A DNA stretch of 64,000 nucleotides from Candidatus Kuenenia hertensis. GTDB taxonomy: Bacteria > Planctomycetota > Brocadiia > Brocadiales > Brocadiaceae. This document shows positions 25,975-39,004 of this stretch, in pieces; the first letter of the stretch is position 1; every line of letters begins with the position of its first letter. Position numbers and translations under genes: made by a program. The stretch is from positions 175,848 through 239,847 of the forward strand of contig SOET01000001.1 in NCBI GenBank assembly GCA_021646465.1, in the 5' to 3' direction. A model generated the notes under the pieces. It saw only the letters and a list, made by a program, of their open reading frames with translations. It did no database searches and was not told where the DNA came from.

Positions 25975-26400
25975 ATGGCAAAGGAGATTTTAACAAAAAT
26001 TAAATTGCAGTGTCCAGGGGGACAAGCAACCCCTGCACCTCCGGTGGGTCCTGCACTTGGGCAGCACGGAGTTAATATCGGGCAATTTGTAAAGCAGTTT
26101 AATGATAGAACAAAAGACTTGCAAGGTGTTGTGACTCCTACAGAAATTACGGTGTTTAAAGATAAATCGTTTACTTTTATAATAAAGTCTCCACCTGCAT
26201 CTGTGTTATTAAAGCAAGCTGCTGGTATTGTGAAAGGTTCTTCTGCTCCAAATAAGCTGAAGGTTGGGCAAGTTAGCAGGCAACAGATTAAAGATATAGC
26301 TGCAAGAAAATTGGCAGATTTAAATGTCAGCAATTTAGAAAGTGCAATGAAGATAATAGAAGGCACTGCCAATACTATGGGAATTAAGGTGATAGATTAG
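25975..26400 (+). CDS. rplK: 50S ribosomal protein L11
   Basis: 141 residues, the normal length. The N-terminal proline-rich segment ([22 protein letters not shown]) and the C-terminal rRNA-binding domain are typical. L11 forms the GTPase-associated centre with 23S rRNA helices 43-44 and is the thiopeptide-binding site. TAGGAGA precedes the ATG. First gene of the rplKAJL cluster. Confidence 0.97.
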   Translation: MAKEILTKIKLQCPGGQATPAPPVGPALGQHGVNIGQFVKQFNDRTKDLQGVVTPTEITVFKDKSFTFIIKSPPASVLLKQAAGIVKGSSAPNKLKVGQVSRQQIKDIAARKLADLNVSNLESAMKIIEGTANTMGIKVID

Positions 26401-26445
26401 TGTTAAAGCGTAGAGGAATTGTGGTTATTAAGAAGGATTTATAAA

Positions 26446-27123
26446 ATGAAAAGAAGTAAAAGATATTCAGAATCTTTGAAACATATCGACATAAAGAAAA
26501 AATACGAATTGGAGGATGCTCTAAAGCTTCTTAAATCTCTAAAAACAGCAAAGTTCGATGAAAGTGTGGAAATTGTGATGAAGTTGGGTATTGATGCAAA
26601 ACAATCGGACCAGCTTGTTAGAGGAGCTATTTCTCTGCCAAAGGGTATCGGAAAAAGTTTAAAGGTGATAGTTTTTGCGACGGGGGAAAAAGCTGCTATT
26701 GCGAAAAATGCAGGAGCGGAAGAGGTAGGTGCTGAAGATTTGGTGAAAAAGGTTGAAGGGGGATGGACGGCTTTTGATGTTGCCATTTCTACTCCTGACA
26801 TGATGCGAATAGTTGGCAGATTAGGTAAGGTGTTAGGCCCCCAAGGGAAGATGCCCTCTCCTAAGTCGGGAACCGTAACTGATGATGTGGAAACAGCGGT
26901 TAAGGAATTTAAAGCGGGCAAAATTGAATTTAGAAATGATGCAGGGGGAAATGTTCATGCGATTGTTGGAAAGCTGTCATTTTCAGTTTCAGATCTTGCC
27001 GATAACATAGGTACGTTTATTAAGCACATATTAAACTTGCGTCCCTCGGCAGCAAAAGGGACGTATCTCGAGAAGGTTTCATTGTCTTCGACGATGAGTC
27101 CGGGGGTAATGTTACAAATTTAA
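26446..27123 (+). CDS. rplA: 50S ribosomal protein L1
   Basis: 225 residues from the ATG at 26446, which has AGAAGGA in front; an upstream in-frame GTG at 26419 would add nine unconserved residues. Signatures: KFDESVEIVMKLGIDAKQSDQLVRG and MPSPKSGTVTDDV. L1 forms the mobile stalk that escorts deacylated tRNA from the E site, and in many bacteria represses its own operon. Confidence 0.97.
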   Translation: MKRSKRYSESLKHIDIKKKYELEDALKLLKSLKTAKFDESVEIVMKLGIDAKQSDQLVRGAISLPKGIGKSLKVIVFATGEKAAIAKNAGAEEVGAEDLVKKVEGGWTAFDVAISTPDMMRIVGRLGKVLGPQGKMPSPKSGTVTDDVETAVKEFKAGKIEFRNDAGGNVHAIVGKLSFSVSDLADNIGTFIKHILNLRPSAAKGTYLEKVSLSSTMSPGVMLQI

Positions 27124-27159
27124 TTTCAAAATACGTAGCAAAGGGAAGCGGGCTGAACA

Positions 27160-27687
27160 ATGCCAAATGAATTAAAAGAACTCATATTAAAGGAAATGGT
27201 TTCTCGTTACAATGATACGAGCAGTTGTCTGGTAGTTGGATATAGAGGCGTTACTGCTTTGCAGTTTAATCAGCTGAGAAATGAATTATGGCAGAAGAAG
27301 ATATTTATGGAAGTTGTAAAAAATTCTCTTGCTGCAATTGCATTTAAGGAAACAGGCAGAACGGAAGTAATTGGTTTGCTTGACGGGCCTTCTGCTATTA
27401 TAACGGGTGGTGATGACCCGGTGGTGATGGCTAAGGAGGCGGTTAAATTATCTGAGGAAATGCCATTTCTGGCATTGCGTGGTGGTATAGTGGATGGAGA
27501 GTTACTGTCAATTGATTCTATTAAAAATTTGGCAAAACTTCCTTCTTTGCCGGTGCTTAGAACTCAAATAGTAACGAGTATAAATGCCCCGGTTGTTGGA
27601 GTGGCCAGTGCGTTTAATAGTATATTGCGTAGTTTAGCTACTGTGTTTCAAGAGGTAAAAACACAAAAAGAAAAAAGTAATGGATGA
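27160..27687 (+). CDS. rplJ: 50S ribosomal protein L10
   Basis: 175 residues. The N-terminal rRNA-binding half (YRGVTALQFNQLRNEL, VVKNSLAAIAFKETGR) and the C-terminal helix that carries L7/L12 dimers are recognisable. GGGAAGCGGG precedes the ATG. The leader between rplA and rplJ is only 36 bases, so there is little room for the long L10 autoregulatory leader known from E. coli. Confidence 0.96.
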   Translation: MPNELKELILKEMVSRYNDTSSCLVVGYRGVTALQFNQLRNELWQKKIFMEVVKNSLAAIAFKETGRTEVIGLLDGPSAIITGGDDPVVMAKEAVKLSEEMPFLALRGGIVDGELLSIDSIKNLAKLPSLPVLRTQIVTSINAPVVGVASAFNSILRSLATVFQEVKTQKEKSNG

Positions 27688-27724
27688 TTTGTATAGGATT
27701 TCCTGAAAGTTTAGGAGGGATAAA

Positions 27725-28147
27725 ATGACACAAGTAGTGGAAGAAAAAGAAGTCGAGCCATCTGGTAAGATTGCTCAGGTACTCGACATTGTTGCGGGAA
27801 TGACTTTGTTGGAGGCATCTGAATTGGTGAAGGCATTCGAAAAAAAATTCGGTGTTACTGCTTCCGCCGTTGCTGCGATGCCTGTTGGTGTGCCTGTTGC
27901 AGGTGGCACCGGGGCTGCGGCTGTAGCTGAAGAAAAGACATCCTTTGATGTTATCCTCAGTGAAGTTGGTGCAAATAAAATTCAAGTGATTAAAGCGGTT
28001 AGGGCGGAAACGAATTTAGGACTAAAAGAGGCTAAGGATCTTGTTGAAGGAGCGCCGAAACCTGTTAAGGAGGGAGTAACGAAAGAGGAGGCAGATAAGA
28101 TTAAAAAATCATTGGAAGAAGCAGGTGCAAAAGTAGAAGTAAAATAG
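27725..28147 (+). CDS. rplL: 50S ribosomal protein L7/L12
   Basis: 140 residues: N-terminal dimerisation helices ([20 protein letters not shown]), an Ala/Gly/Val hinge (~58-75) and the C-terminal factor-binding domain ([40 protein letters not shown]). A ~20-residue N-terminal extension rich in Glu and Val makes it longer than the usual ~125. It recruits elongation-factor GTPases. TAGGAGGG is a very strong ribosome binding site, fitting the multiple copies of L12 needed per ribosome. Confidence 0.97.
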   Translation: MTQVVEEKEVEPSGKIAQVLDIVAGMTLLEASELVKAFEKKFGVTASAVAAMPVGVPVAGGTGAAAVAEEKTSFDVILSEVGANKIQVIKAVRAETNLGLKEAKDLVEGAPKPVKEGVTKEEADKIKKSLEEAGAKVEVK

Positions 28148-28184
28148 TATGTTTTTTTGCTAACTTTTAATATCCAGAAACTAT

Positions 28185-31100
28185 ATGGAAATACGCAATT
28201 ACAGTAAAGTAGAAGAGGTTATAGAGCTTCAAAGCCTTATACAGATTCAAACAAAAGCATATAAATCTTTTTTGCAATCTGACATTCCGGCTTCAAAAAG
28301 GAAAAATATTGGCATTGAGGCTATTTTAAGAGAGACATTCCCCGTAAGTAATTATGATGGGAACATAACGTTACATTATGTCAAATATGAATTAGGAAAA
28401 CCGCGATATACACAAGAAGAATGTAGGCAGTTGCGATTGACATATGGGAGGCCTTTTCGTGTTTGGTTGCGTCTGGATAAAGAAGAACCGATAGAAGAAG
28501 AAGTTTACTTGGGAGAAATTCCTGTAGTTATAGGAGGGGGAGAGTTTATCATAAACGGTACGGAGAGGGTGATCGTTGCCCAGTTGCATCGTTCTCCGGG
28601 TGTGGATTTTATCGAGGAATTTTATGCAGAGAAAAGATTGCATTCATGCAGGATAATTCCTGAACGGGGAAGTTGGATTGAATTGGAGGTGGGCAAAAAG
28701 GATGTACTTACTGTCAGGATAGACCAGAGTGGGAAATTGCCTGCAACTTGTTTCCTCAGGGCATTATCATCTGAATATGCAAATGATGAGGATATTATCC
28801 GTTTGTTTCATGAAATTGAAACGGTGAAAATTACAGATTATGATGTGGCTACAAAATTGAGAGGCAGGTTTACTGCTGAGAAAATTGTTAATCCTGAAAC
28901 TGGAGAAATATTGTTGGATGCGGGACGACAATTTTCTGATTCTACAATTAAAGCAATAACCGACCTGAAAATAAAACAAGTAGATGTGATCAAAAAAGTA
29001 GAGGATAATTTAATATTGAACTCTTTAGAGTCTGACTTTACAAAATCCCATGAGGATGCATTATTGAAAATTTATGCGCGGTTTAGACCTGGTAATCCTC
29101 AACAAGTAGAAAAAGCAAAACAATTATTTTATGATAAATTTTTCGATGAAAAGAGATATAGGTTAGGGCCTGTGGGCAGATTTAGGTTAAATAGGAAGTT
29201 GGGTCATGAAATCGATTCATCTAAAATGACTTTACAAAAAGAGGATTTTGTAGAAGCTATTAGATATTTAATGAAATTGAGAAAAAATACTCCGGGGGCC
29301 TCTATTGATGATATTGATAATTTAGGCAACAGAAGGCTTAGGACAATAGATGAACTGGTTGGGGAGGAGTTGCGAAAGGGCTTTCTGAAGCTGAGAAGAA
29401 CCATACAGGAAAGATTAAGCGTAAAGGAGACTGAACAGTTAACACCGCGTTCTTTGGTAAATTCAAAAACAATATTTTCTGCGATCGATTATTTTTTCAG
29501 TAGGAGTGAGCTTTCACAGGTCTTGGATCAAACAAATCCTCTGGCACAGTTAACCCATGAAAGAAGATTAAGTGCATTGGGTCCTGGAGGTTTAAACAGG
29601 AAGAGAGCCGGGTTTGAGGTAAGAGATGTTCATGTTTCTCATTACGGAAGAGTGTGCCCTATAGAAACTCCTGAAGGTACGAACATTGGTTTGATAGCCT
29701 CATTGAGCATATATGCTACTATAGACGAGTACGGGTTTCTAATCACACCATATCGTACAATAGAAAAAGGAAAGCTTTCGAAAGATATAGTTTATTTACG
29801 AGCAGATGAGGAAGAAGGTCGCTTGATAGCACCAGCAGACGTTTTGATTAGTAATAAAGATAAATTGGACAAAACGGATGTGTTGTGCCGGCATAATGGT
29901 GATTTTAAGCAGATAGGTTTCAAGGATGTAAACTATATGGACGTTTCTCCTAAACAATTGGTAGGTGTTTCGGCAAGTTTAATACCATTTTTAGAGCACA
30001 GCGATGCCAATAGGGCTCTTATGGGGTCTAATATGCAAAGGCAAGCTGTTCCTTTATTAAAAACAGAGCCTCCTGTTATTGCGACAGGTATGGAGAAGGT
30101 GGTCGCTAAAAACTCAAGCATGACCGTTCAGGCTGAAAGAACGGGTATTGTTACAAAGGTGTCCGCTGATGAGATTATTATAGATAATAATGATATTTAT
30201 AAACTAAGAAAATTTGTAGGATTAAATGAAGGTACCTGCTTAAACCAGAAACCTATAGTTACTGAAGGCCAAAAAATCAAGAAGGGCGATGTCATTGCTG
30301 ATGGAGCGGCTACATGCCTCGGTGAACTTAGTTTAGGGAAAAATGTATTGGTGGCATTTATGACATGGGATGGATATAATTTTGAAGATGCAATGGTGAT
30401 AAGTGAGGCTTTACTTAAGGATGATCGATTTACTTCAATTCATAGGGATGAGTTTGAAGTAGAAATACGTGAAACAAAACTAGGGAGAGAAGAATTTACC
30501 CGTGATATTCCAAATGTTTCGGAGAAAGCATTAAGAAATTTGGATGAAAATGGGATAATTCGGGTCGGAACAAAGGTAAAACCTGGTGATATTTTGGTAG
30601 GAAAGATAGCGCCTAAAAGCAGGAGCGAACTGTCGCCGGAGGAAAAGTTGTTGCATGCTATTTTTGGGCGTGCTGGTGAGGACGTTAAAAATGAATCATT
30701 AGAGGTTCCCTCTGGTATGGAAGGGATTATTATAAATACTCAGGTTTTTTCCAGGAAATCGTATATTTCAGAAGATAAAAGGCAAAAGATACAAAAAGAA
30801 GTAAGCGAAATAGAGGCAAAGTATGATGAAATTATCTCCAAAGAATTTACAAAAATGTTAAAAGCTATAAATACTGAGATTGGGGAAGAACTTGTAGATG
30901 TTCAAACCGGACAGGTTTATAAAGTAGAGCGGGGAATGTCCGAAAAGATGTTACTCGCAATGGAAGAACATTTCAATATTGAAAATATAGCCTTTAGCGG
31001 TAAAAAGAAAAAGGAAACGGCGCTTGAAATTTCCCAATCTTATAAAAAAAAGATTGAAGAATTAAAAGAAGAGAGAGATGGAAAAGTGAATCAGCTAAAG

Positions 31101-31877
31101 CGGGGCGATGAATTGCCGACAGGAGTATTGGAACTTGCAAAGGTTTCCATTGCGACGAAGAGAAAACTTTCGGTAGGTGATAAAATGGCTGGCAGGCACG
31201 GGAACAAAGGTGTGATTTCCAAAATACTTCCTGAAGAAGATATGCCATTCTTGGCTGATGGTACAAGGGTAGAGATGCTTTTAAATCCTTTGGGGGTTCC
31301 TTCTAGGATGAATGTGGGACAAATCCTGGAAACCCATTTGGGATGGGCAGCCAAAAAGCTTGGTTTTCAGGCAATTACTCCCATCTTTGAGGGTGCTTTT
31401 GAGGAAGAGGTGAGGGAAACACTTAAAGAAGCTGGGTTACCGGAAGATGGAAAGGCGGTGTTATATGATGGGCGTACCGGAGAACCTTTCGGGCAAAAAG
31501 TTGCTGTGGGGTATATGTATATGCTGAAACTACACCATTTGGTCGATGAAAAAGTACATGCAAGGGCGACAGGGCCATATTCGTTAATTACTCAACAGCC
31601 TTTGGGTGGTAAGGCTAGATTTGGTGGACAGAGATTTGGAGAGATGGAGGTATGGGCGCTTGAGGCATATGGTGCCGCTCATAATCTGCAGGAGTTGCTT
31701 ACGGTAAAAAGTGATGATGTGGAAGGAAGAACAAAGATTTATGAATCTATGGTAAAAGGTGAAAATACGTTGGAGGCGGGTACCCCGGCATCCTTTGAAG
31801 TTCTTTCAAATGAAATTGCAGGGTTGGGGTTGAATTTAAAGTTGGAAAAGAAAAAGGCGGATTTATTAAAAGTGTAG
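28185..31877 (+). CDS. rpoB: RNA polymerase beta subunit
   Basis: 1230 residues. The fork/rifampicin region near residues 445-510 reads [20 protein letters not shown] and [20 protein letters not shown], with the key Asp, His and Ser positions kept. Active-site region [15 protein letters not shown] and C-terminal [20 protein letters not shown] are present. Length is close to the compact beta subunits without large lineage-specific inserts. It is the catalytic-cleft subunit of RNA polymerase. rpoC follows after nine bases. Confidence 0.98.
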   Translation: MEIRNYSKVEEVIELQSLIQIQTKAYKSFLQSDIPASKRKNIGIEAILRETFPVSNYDGNITLHYVKYELGKPRYTQEECRQLRLTYGRPFRVWLRLDKEEPIEEEVYLGEIPVVIGGGEFIINGTERVIVAQLHRSPGVDFIEEFYAEKRLHSCRIIPERGSWIELEVGKKDVLTVRIDQSGKLPATCFLRALSSEYANDEDIIRLFHEIETVKITDYDVATKLRGRFTAEKIVNPETGEILLDAGRQFSDSTIKAITDLKIKQVDVIKKVEDNLILNSLESDFTKSHEDALLKIYARFRPGNPQQVEKAKQLFYDKFFDEKRYRLGPVGRFRLNRKLGHEIDSSKMTLQKEDFVEAIRYLMKLRKNTPGASIDDIDNLGNRRLRTIDELVGEELRKGFLKLRRTIQERLSVKETEQLTPRSLVNSKTIFSAIDYFFSRSELSQVLDQTNPLAQLTHERRLSALGPGGLNRKRAGFEVRDVHVSHYGRVCPIETPEGTNIGLIASLSIYATIDEYGFLITPYRTIEKGKLSKDIVYLRADEEEGRLIAPADVLISNKDKLDKTDVLCRHNGDFKQIGFKDVNYMDVSPKQLVGVSASLIPFLEHSDANRALMGSNMQRQAVPLLKTEPPVIATGMEKVVAKNSSMTVQAERTGIVTKVSADEIIIDNNDIYKLRKFVGLNEGTCLNQKPIVTEGQKIKKGDVIADGAATCLGELSLGKNVLVAFMTWDGYNFEDAMVISEALLKDDRFTSIHRDEFEVEIRETKLGREEFTRDIPNVSEKALRNLDENGIIRVGTKVKPGDILVGKIAPKSRSELSPEEKLLHAIFGRAGEDVKNESLEVPSGMEGIIINTQVFSRKSYISEDKRQKIQKEVSEIEAKYDEIISKEFTKMLKAINTEIGEELVDVQTGQVYKVERGMSEKMLLAMEEHFNIENIAFSGKKKKETALEISQSYKKKIEELKEERDGKVNQLKRGDELPTGVLELAKVSIATKRKLSVGDKMAGRHGNKGVISKILPEEDMPFLADGTRVEMLLNPLGVPSRMNVGQILETHLGWAAKKLGFQAITPIFEGAFEEEVRETLKEAGLPEDGKAVLYDGRTGEPFGQKVAVGYMYMLKLHHLVDEKVHARATGPYSLITQQPLGGKARFGGQRFGEMEVWALEAYGAAHNLQELLTVKSDDVEGRTKIYESMVKGENTLEAGTPASFEVLSNEIAGLGLNLKLEKKKADLLKV

Positions 31878-31886
31878 GTTGTAACT

Positions 31887-34800
31887 ATGACAGAATTAGT
31901 ATACGAAAAAATAAATGAATATAGCTCGGTAAAAATATCTTTAGCTTCACCTGATGACATACGAGGTTGGTCTTATGGAGAGGTTAAAAAACCAGAGACT
32001 ATCAATTATCGTACCTACAGGGCAGAGAAAGATGGTTTATTTTGTGAACGTATTTTTGGTCCTGAACGTAATTGGGAATGCTTTTGTGGAAAATATAAGG
32101 GGATTAAGCATAAAGGGATAGTCTGTGATAGGTGCGGGGTCAAAATAACCCACTCTCGCGTGAGAAGAAAGCGAATGGGACACATAAATTTGGCAGCTCC
32201 AGTCGTTCATATTTGGTTTTTTAAGGCAATGCCGTCACGCTTGGGTACCCTTTTGGGAATGAAAACTACATCGTTAGAGAGAATTATCTACTTTCAGGGA
32301 TATGTAGTTATTGACCCTGGCAGTACAACGCTTAAAGAATATCAGGTTCTTAGCGAAGATGAATACAAGACAAATAAAGAAAAATTTGGAGAGCAATCTT
32401 TTGTGGCGGCAATGGGCGCCGAGGCGATCCGGCTGTTACTGCAAAATCTTGATTTAGTTACATTGTCAAAAGAATTGCGAGAGGAACTTGGTCGTACCCG
32501 TTCAAAACAACGCGCCAAAGAAATAATAAAGAGGTTAGAAATAGTGGAGGCATTTCGCGATTCAGACAACAAACCGGAGTGGATGGTTTTGAGTGTGATT
32601 CCTGTGATCCCACCAGATCTGAGGCCATTAGTGTTGTTGGAAAGCGGGAATTTTGCTTCCTCAGATTTAAACGATTTATATAGAAGGATTATTAACAGAA
32701 ACAATCGTCTGAAAAAATTAATAGACCTTAATGCTCCCGAAGTAATTATAAGAAACGAAAAAAGAATGCTTCAGCAGGCGGTTGATGCTTTGTTTGATAA
32801 TACAAGGGGAAAACGTCCTGTGCTTGGAAGTAATAATAGGCCTTTAAAGTCTCTGACAGATATGATAAAAGGCAAACAAGGCAGATTTAGAGAAAATTTG
32901 CTTGGAAAACGAGTGGATTATTCTGCACGCTCTGTGATTGTTGTGGGACCAGAATTGAAATTGCATCAGTGTGGGTTGCCCAAAAAAATAGCATTGGAAC
33001 TATTCCAACCATTCATAATAAGAAGGTTAAGAGAATTTGGTTATGCGGATACGATAAAAAGCGCAAAAAAAATGCTTAGCAGGAAAGATAAAGAAGTGTG
33101 GGATATTCTTGAAGATGTGGTAAAGAGAAGGCCTGTATTGCTTAATAGAGCCCCCACGCTTCACAGGATGGGTATCCAGGCCTTTGAGCCCATTCTTGTG
33201 GAAGGTAATGCGATAAAACTTCATCCGTTAGTTTGCCGTGGTTTTAATGCTGATTTCGATGGAGATCAAATGGCTGTTCATTTACCGTTATCCATTGAAG
33301 CACAGGCGGAAGCGATTACTCTTATGTTGTCGACTAACAATATCTTTTCGCCGGCTTCCGGTGAGCCTATTATTGTACCATCTCAGGATATTGTTTTAGG
33401 ATGTTATTATCTGACGGCAAGTATACAAAACGATTCAGAGGAAAAGCCGAAGAGATTTAGTGGTACTGCTGAGGTTATATACGCCTTATCAGTGAATAGA
33501 TTACACTTACACGATAAAGTGGAGATAAAATTAAGGCAACTTGAGAGTGTTAATGACCGCTTCGGGAAGGAAGAACCGGTAAATGGATTGTGTAAGACAA
33601 CTGCAGGCCGTGTTATATTTAATAGTATATTGCCTGAAGGAATGCCTTTTTACAATTATCCGCTGGATCAAAAGGGGATAAGCAGGATAATTCAGGACTG
33701 CTATAAATTACTTGGAAGAGAGAAAACCATTACCTTGTTAGATGACATAAAAGAGATTGGATTTAAAGAATGTACGAAAGCCGGACTTTCATTTTCGATA
33801 AGTGATGTTAAGATGCCTGAGAAAAAAAAGGAAATAATTGATAAAACTCAGGAAGAAATTGAAAAGATACAGAAGCTATACAGAAAAGGTATTATTACCG
33901 AGGGAGAGCGATATAATCAGATTATTGATGCTTGGACTTACGCTGGTGAGAGAATAGCCGAGGAAATGATGGGTGCACTCAAAAATGATACTAGAGGTGG
34001 TAAGCCGTACTTGAACCCTGTCTATCTTATGTCGGCTTCAGGGGCTAGGGGAAGTTCTCAACAATTAAGACAGCTTGCAGGTATGCGGGGTTTAATGGCA
34101 AAGCCCTCGGGGAAAATAATTGAGACACCCATAAAGGCAAATTTTAGAGAGGGGTTAGGAGTATTGGAGTATTTCAGCTCTACTCATGGAGCAAGAAAAG
34201 GTTTAGCGGATACGGCTCTAAAGACAGCAGATTCCGGTTACTTGACGAGGAAATTGGCGGATGTTGCACAGAATGTAGTAATAACTGCCCGTGATTGCGG
34301 CACCAAGAATGGCATCACAAAAAGTGTAATTTATAGGGGAGAAAAAATTGAAGTTCCTCTCAGCAAGGCAATAACAGGAAGGGTTGCAAGAAACAATATC
34401 GTAGATTTAGTTAAAGATGAAGTAATCGTCAGAGAAAACGATTTAATTACCGAAGAAAAGGCAAAAAAAATTGAAGCATTGGGATATGAAAAAATAAGAG
34501 TACGATCTCCGTTGACCTGTGAGATGGCTTTAGGGCTTTGTTCAAAATGTTATGGGATGGACTTGTCAAGAGGTGAACTCGTAGAGGAAGGTATGGCTGT
34601 GGGGATCATTGCTGCTCAGTCAATTGGCGAACCTGGTACCCAATTGACCATGAAAACTTTCCACATTGGTGGTACTGCTACCCGCTCGGTGGAAGAATCT
34701 GAGGCAAAAGCGAAGCGTGCAGGGAAGATAAAGTACAATAATTTGAATGTCGTAAAAAATCCGCAAGGTAAAAACGTCGCTATTAACACAAGCGGGGAAA

Positions 34801-35996
34801 TATTAATCATAGATGCGAAAGGTCGGCAAATCGAAAAACATTCGGTGGGGCTTGGTACAGAAGTGTTAGTTAAGGAAGACGATAGTGTTGTCGTGCGGCA
34901 GGTATTGACCCGATGGGATCCTCACATGGTACCTATTTTAGCTGAAATGTCAGGTTCCATTCGTTTTGAAGATATTGAAATAGGCAAAACTGTGAGAGAA
35001 GAGTCTGATGCTTCTACCGGATTTAGGCGTAAGGTAATTATGGAACATAAGGGTGATTTGCATCCGCAAATTATCATCGAGGATGAGACGGGTAAAATTT
35101 TAGGGTTATATCCAATACCGGAAAAGGCCCATTTGGAGGTAGAGGAAGGAGAGAAGATCACCCCTGGTACTTTGCTTGCCAAAACACCGAGAGAGATTTC
35201 CAGGACGGAAGATATTACGGGAGGTTTGCCGCGGGTTGCTGAAATCTGTGAAGCGCGAAAACCAAAAGATCCTGCTGTGATGAGTGAAATTGAAGGAATA
35301 GTGGAGTTGGGGGAAAAGCGGCGTGGTAAACGCACGATAATAGTTAGAGGGGAAGGTGGCATGGAGATTGAACACCTTGTTCCGAGAGGTAAACATTTAA
35401 AGGTACATAGGGGCGATCCTGTTAAAGCGGGAAGTCCTCTGGTGGAAGGACCGCTGATTTTACAGGATATTTTAAGGATATGTGGCGAGGAAGAATTGCA
35501 AACATACATGTTAAAAGAAGTTCAAAATGTGTATCGTTCTCAAAATGTGCCGATTGATGACAAACATATTGAAATCATAATTTGTCAAATGCTCAGGAAA
35601 GTGAAAATAGAGGATGCCGGGGACACTAATTTTCTGCCTGGTCAAATTATTGACAAATTTAAGTTTAGAGAAGAAAACAAAAAAATAAAAGAAATGGGTG
35701 GAAAACCTTCAACGGCAAAGCCGTTATTATTGGGCATTACGAGGGCATCTTTGCAGGCGGAGAGCTTCATTTCTGCTGCTTCTTTCCAGGAAACAACAAA
35801 AGTTTTAACAAGAGCTGCACTTGAAGGAAAAGTGGATAATCTGGTCGGATTAAAAGAAAACGTAATCCTTGGTCATTTGGTTCCTGCCGGAACGGGATAC
35901 AAATCATATAATGCACTTTCAGCAGTTCCAACAAGTGAGGTTACTATTAAAGAAATAAGTAAACAAAACGAAGAGTTATTGGAATCAACGTTATAA
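31887..35996 (+). CDS. rpoC: RNA polymerase beta' subunit
   Basis: 1369 residues. The N-terminal zinc finger ([20 protein letters not shown], ~70-90), the catalytic Mg loop [12 protein letters not shown], the bridge helix/trigger-loop region ([20 protein letters not shown]) and the second zinc site ([15 protein letters not shown]) are intact. The trigger-loop motif [17 protein letters not shown] is exact. The start is the ATG at 31887 soon after rpoB. Single uninterrupted gene, with no split or intein. Confidence 0.98.
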   Translation: MTELVYEKINEYSSVKISLASPDDIRGWSYGEVKKPETINYRTYRAEKDGLFCERIFGPERNWECFCGKYKGIKHKGIVCDRCGVKITHSRVRRKRMGHINLAAPVVHIWFFKAMPSRLGTLLGMKTTSLERIIYFQGYVVIDPGSTTLKEYQVLSEDEYKTNKEKFGEQSFVAAMGAEAIRLLLQNLDLVTLSKELREELGRTRSKQRAKEIIKRLEIVEAFRDSDNKPEWMVLSVIPVIPPDLRPLVLLESGNFASSDLNDLYRRIINRNNRLKKLIDLNAPEVIIRNEKRMLQQAVDALFDNTRGKRPVLGSNNRPLKSLTDMIKGKQGRFRENLLGKRVDYSARSVIVVGPELKLHQCGLPKKIALELFQPFIIRRLREFGYADTIKSAKKMLSRKDKEVWDILEDVVKRRPVLLNRAPTLHRMGIQAFEPILVEGNAIKLHPLVCRGFNADFDGDQMAVHLPLSIEAQAEAITLMLSTNNIFSPASGEPIIVPSQDIVLGCYYLTASIQNDSEEKPKRFSGTAEVIYALSVNRLHLHDKVEIKLRQLESVNDRFGKEEPVNGLCKTTAGRVIFNSILPEGMPFYNYPLDQKGISRIIQDCYKLLGREKTITLLDDIKEIGFKECTKAGLSFSISDVKMPEKKKEIIDKTQEEIEKIQKLYRKGIITEGERYNQIIDAWTYAGERIAEEMMGALKNDTRGGKPYLNPVYLMSASGARGSSQQLRQLAGMRGLMAKPSGKIIETPIKANFREGLGVLEYFSSTHGARKGLADTALKTADSGYLTRKLADVAQNVVITARDCGTKNGITKSVIYRGEKIEVPLSKAITGRVARNNIVDLVKDEVIVRENDLITEEKAKKIEALGYEKIRVRSPLTCEMALGLCSKCYGMDLSRGELVEEGMAVGIIAAQSIGEPGTQLTMKTFHIGGTATRSVEESEAKAKRAGKIKYNNLNVVKNPQGKNVAINTSGEILIIDAKGRQIEKHSVGLGTEVLVKEDDSVVVRQVLTRWDPHMVPILAEMSGSIRFEDIEIGKTVREESDASTGFRRKVIMEHKGDLHPQIIIEDETGKILGLYPIPEKAHLEVEEGEKITPGTLLAKTPREISRTEDITGGLPRVAEICEARKPKDPAVMSEIEGIVELGEKRRGKRTIIVRGEGGMEIEHLVPRGKHLKVHRGDPVKAGSPLVEGPLILQDILRICGEEELQTYMLKEVQNVYRSQNVPIDDKHIEIIICQMLRKVKIEDAGDTNFLPGQIIDKFKFREENKKIKEMGGKPSTAKPLLLGITRASLQAESFISAASFQETTKVLTRAALEGKVDNLVGLKENVILGHLVPAGTGYKSYNALSAVPTSEVTIKEISKQNEELLESTL

Positions 35997-36011
35997 AGGA
36001 CGGATGAGATT

Positions 36012-36383
36012 ATGCCTACAATAAATCAATTAATAAGAAAAGGTCGAAAGAAAGTAAAAAATAAGAGCAAAAGCCCCGATTTAGAAAAATGTTCACACAA
36101 AAAGGGTGTTTGCCTTCAGGTTATGACAAGAACGCCGAAAAAGCCAAATTCAGCTTTGAGAAAGGCTGCAAGGGTAAGGCTGTCAAATGGCAGGGAAATA
36201 AGTGCTTATATTCCTGGAGAGGGTCATAATTTACAGGAACACTCAATTGTATTGATTAGGGGAGGACGTGTAAGAGATCTTCCCGGTATTAAATATCACA
36301 TAGTACGTGGAACATTAGATTGTGCAGGCGTGAACGGCAGGAAACGTTCCAGATCTAAATACGGTACGAAAACCCCTAAATAG
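36012..36383 (+). CDS. rpsL: 30S ribosomal protein S12
   Basis: 123 residues. A decoding-centre protein. The TPKKPNS loop keeps Lys43, but the second streptomycin-contact loop reads GGRVRDLPG, giving Arg88 where E. coli has lysine. Codon aga at this position is clear in the DNA. C-terminus SKYGTKTPK is normal. First gene of the str segment rpsL-rpsG-fusA-tuf, 15 bases after rpoC. Confidence 0.97.
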   Translation: MPTINQLIRKGRKKVKNKSKSPDLEKCSHKKGVCLQVMTRTPKKPNSALRKAARVRLSNGREISAYIPGEGHNLQEHSIVLIRGGRVRDLPGIKYHIVRGTLDCAGVNGRKRSRSKYGTKTPK

Positions 36384-36409
36384 GTTTTTAATTTTGGAGA
36401 ATTGAATGT

Positions 36410-36892
36410 ATGGCACTAGCGTATAGAAGTACAGAAATATTTTTACAACCAGATATAAGATATAAGAGTAAGTTGGTATCAAAATTTATTAACTGCCTTA
36501 TGAAAAACGGAAAGAAGAGTACGGCAGAAAAAATATTTTACAGTGCTATGAATGTTATAGAAAAAAAGATATCCGATGTAACTCCTATAGAACTTTTTGA
36601 AACCGCTGTTAATAACGTTAAGCCTTTGGTAGAGGTTCGGTCGAAACGTGTTGGTGGGGCAACGTATCAGGTGCCGGTTGAAGTGCCAAGGCAAAGGCAG
36701 GTAGCCTTAACGATACGGTGGATAATAGAAGCTGCTAAGAGCAAAAAAGGGCGCCCTATGTTTCAGCGGTTAGCAGATGAGTTGATTGATGCTTATAAAA
36801 AACAAGGTATATCTATAACCAAAAGAGAAAATACTCATAAAATGGCAGAGGCTAATAAGGCATTTGCACATTTTGCATGGTCAAAGTTTTAA
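36410..36892 (+). CDS. rpsG: 30S ribosomal protein S7
   Basis: 160 residues. 16S rRNA 3' major domain organiser. KFINCLMKNGKKSTAEKIFY, VEVRSKRVGGATYQVPVEV and the helix-rich C-terminus are typical; MAEANKAFAHFAW ends the conserved part. TTGGAGAATTG lies before the ATG. Bacterial S7 often represses the str operon; I see no leader structure I can assign to that. Confidence 0.97.
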   Translation: MALAYRSTEIFLQPDIRYKSKLVSKFINCLMKNGKKSTAEKIFYSAMNVIEKKISDVTPIELFETAVNNVKPLVEVRSKRVGGATYQVPVEVPRQRQVALTIRWIIEAAKSKKGRPMFQRLADELIDAYKKQGISITKRENTHKMAEANKAFAHFAWSKF

Positions 36893-36911
36893 TTGAGGGT
36901 AGGTTGAAAAA

Positions 36912-38969
36912 ATGAAGTTTGAAAAAATGAGAAACATAGGAATTGCTGCACATATTGATGCGGGCAAAACGACAACATCAGAGCGGATACTATATTATAC
37001 GGGCAGATCGCATAAGATGGGGGAGGTTCATGACGGAACTGCAGTCATGGACTGGATGGAAGAGGAGCAAAAAAGGGGTATTACTATTACCTCTGCCGCT
37101 ACTACATGTAGCTGGAATGATTATCAAATTAACCTGATTGATACTCCGGGACACGTAGATTTTACCGTAGAGGTGGAAAGATCGCTTCGAGTTCTGGATG
37201 GTGCGGTATGCGTGTTTTGTGGTGTTGGTGGTGTAGAAGCACAATCGGAAACAGTGTGGAGGCAAGCAGATAAGTATAAGGTGCCTAGGATTTGTTTTGT
37301 AAACAAAATGGATCGTGTTGGGGCAGATTTTTATAAGGTTGTTGATGAAATTAACGAAAGACTTGGTATTACGGCAATTCCTATACAAATGCCAATTGGT
37401 AAAGAGCAGGACTTTAAAGGTGTAATTGACATTGTTCGGATGAAAGCCAGGATATACTCTGATGAAGAAGATAAATTAGGAGTAAATTTTTCAGATGAAG
37501 AAATTCCTGCGGAGCACAAGAAAGAAGCGGAAGAGCAGCGGGAAAAAATGATTGAAGCTTTAGCAGAGCATATCGATTGGTTGACAGAAAAATTCCTGGA
37601 AGGAAAAGAAATTACAACCGAGGAGATAATGAGGGCTATCCGGGAGGGAACGATTAATTTGAATTTTGTTCCTGTATTGTGTGGTTCGGCATTTAAGAAA
37701 AAAGGTGTTCAGTTGTTACTTGATGCAGTATGTGATTACTTGCCATCTCCGCTTGATAAGGAAGCTATCGTTGGTATCAATCCTAAAACAAATGCTGAAA
37801 TTTCAAGAAAACCGCTCACAGAAGAACCATTTAGCGCGCTGGCTTTCAAGATTGCTTCTGATAAACATGGTGATTTGACCTTTATACGTGTGTATTCCGG
37901 GAAATTAAGTTCCGGATCAAGGGTATTAAATCCAGGAAAAGATAAGAAGGAATTGATAAGCCGTATATACAAAATGCATGCAGCTACAAGAGAGCAGGTG
38001 AATGAGATAAGTGCTGGTGAAATATGTGCGGTTATTGGTCTTAAAGATACGGTAACCGGCGATACACTTTGTGATTTGGATAACCCCATATTATTAGAAA
38101 AAATGGAGTTTCCCGAGACCGTAATCTCAATGGCAATTGAGCCTAAATCTGATAAAGAAAAAGAAAAACTGGGAATGGTTTTAGCGAAATTAGCGAAAGA
38201 AGATCCTACTTTCAGAACACATATGGACAAGGAAACGGGGCAAATGATTATTTCCGGAATGGGGGAATTACATCTGGAAGTAATTAAGAACAGGATGTTG
38301 AGTGAATATAATGTGGATGCAAACGTAGGTGCTCCGAAGGTATCGTATCGGGAAACAATAAGGAAAAAAGTTGAGGTCGAAGGCAAATTTGTTCAACAAA
38401 CAGGCGGACACGGGCAATATGGACATGTGTGGATTATTTTAGAACCATTTGGTGAGGGTGAAGAACCAGTCACTTTTGTAGATGCGATAGTTGGTGGTAA
38501 GATACCGAAACAATTTGTAAGATCTGTAGAAAAAGGTGTTAGGGAAACTGCTACATCTGGTGTTGCCGGAGGACCGCCATTAATTAATATAAAAGTAACA
38601 TTGACAGATGGGTCTACACATCCGGTAGATTCTTCTGATTTGGCATTTTACACAGCGGCATGTATTGCATTAAGAAAGGGTGTGGAAATGGCAAATTCAG
38701 TATTGTTGGAACCTATAATGTCTATAGAAATTACTGTTCCGGAGCAATACATGGGTGACGTAATCAGTGAAATTCATAGTCGCAGAGCAAATATCATAGA
38801 AATGGGCACCAAAGGAAATATTAGGATTATTAAAGGTGAAGTTCCCCTTGCAGAGATGTTTGGCTATGCGACGACTTTGCGGTCTATTACTCAAGGAAGA
38901 GGTACATATACCATGGAACCTTTGGAATACAGGCCTGCGCCTGCAAAAACGGTTGGCAGTGTTGCATAA
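36912..38969 (+). CDS. fusA: Elongation factor G
   Basis: 685 residues; the translocation GTPase. G1 [15 protein letters not shown], switch [13 protein letters not shown]3 [21 protein letters not shown] and G4 [10 protein letters not shown] are intact. Domain IV contains GGHGQYGHV, and domain [28 protein letters not shown]. Codon usage here favours ATT for isoleucine, unlike the tuf gene that follows 35 bases later. Confidence 0.98.
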   Translation: MKFEKMRNIGIAAHIDAGKTTTSERILYYTGRSHKMGEVHDGTAVMDWMEEEQKRGITITSAATTCSWNDYQINLIDTPGHVDFTVEVERSLRVLDGAVCVFCGVGGVEAQSETVWRQADKYKVPRICFVNKMDRVGADFYKVVDEINERLGITAIPIQMPIGKEQDFKGVIDIVRMKARIYSDEEDKLGVNFSDEEIPAEHKKEAEEQREKMIEALAEHIDWLTEKFLEGKEITTEEIMRAIREGTINLNFVPVLCGSAFKKKGVQLLLDAVCDYLPSPLDKEAIVGINPKTNAEISRKPLTEEPFSALAFKIASDKHGDLTFIRVYSGKLSSGSRVLNPGKDKKELISRIYKMHAATREQVNEISAGEICAVIGLKDTVTGDTLCDLDNPILLEKMEFPETVISMAIEPKSDKEKEKLGMVLAKLAKEDPTFRTHMDKETGQMIISGMGELHLEVIKNRMLSEYNVDANVGAPKVSYRETIRKKVEVEGKFVQQTGGHGQYGHVWIILEPFGEGEEPVTFVDAIVGGKIPKQFVRSVEKGVRETATSGVAGGPPLINIKVTLTDGSTHPVDSSDLAFYTAACIALRKGVEMANSVLLEPIMSIEITVPEQYMGDVISEIHSRRANIIEMGTKGNIRIIKGEVPLAEMFGYATTLRSITQGRGTYTMEPLEYRPAPAKTVGSVA

Positions 38970-39004
38970 CGTATTTATCAATAAAATATTGGAGGTTTAA
39001 ATTC

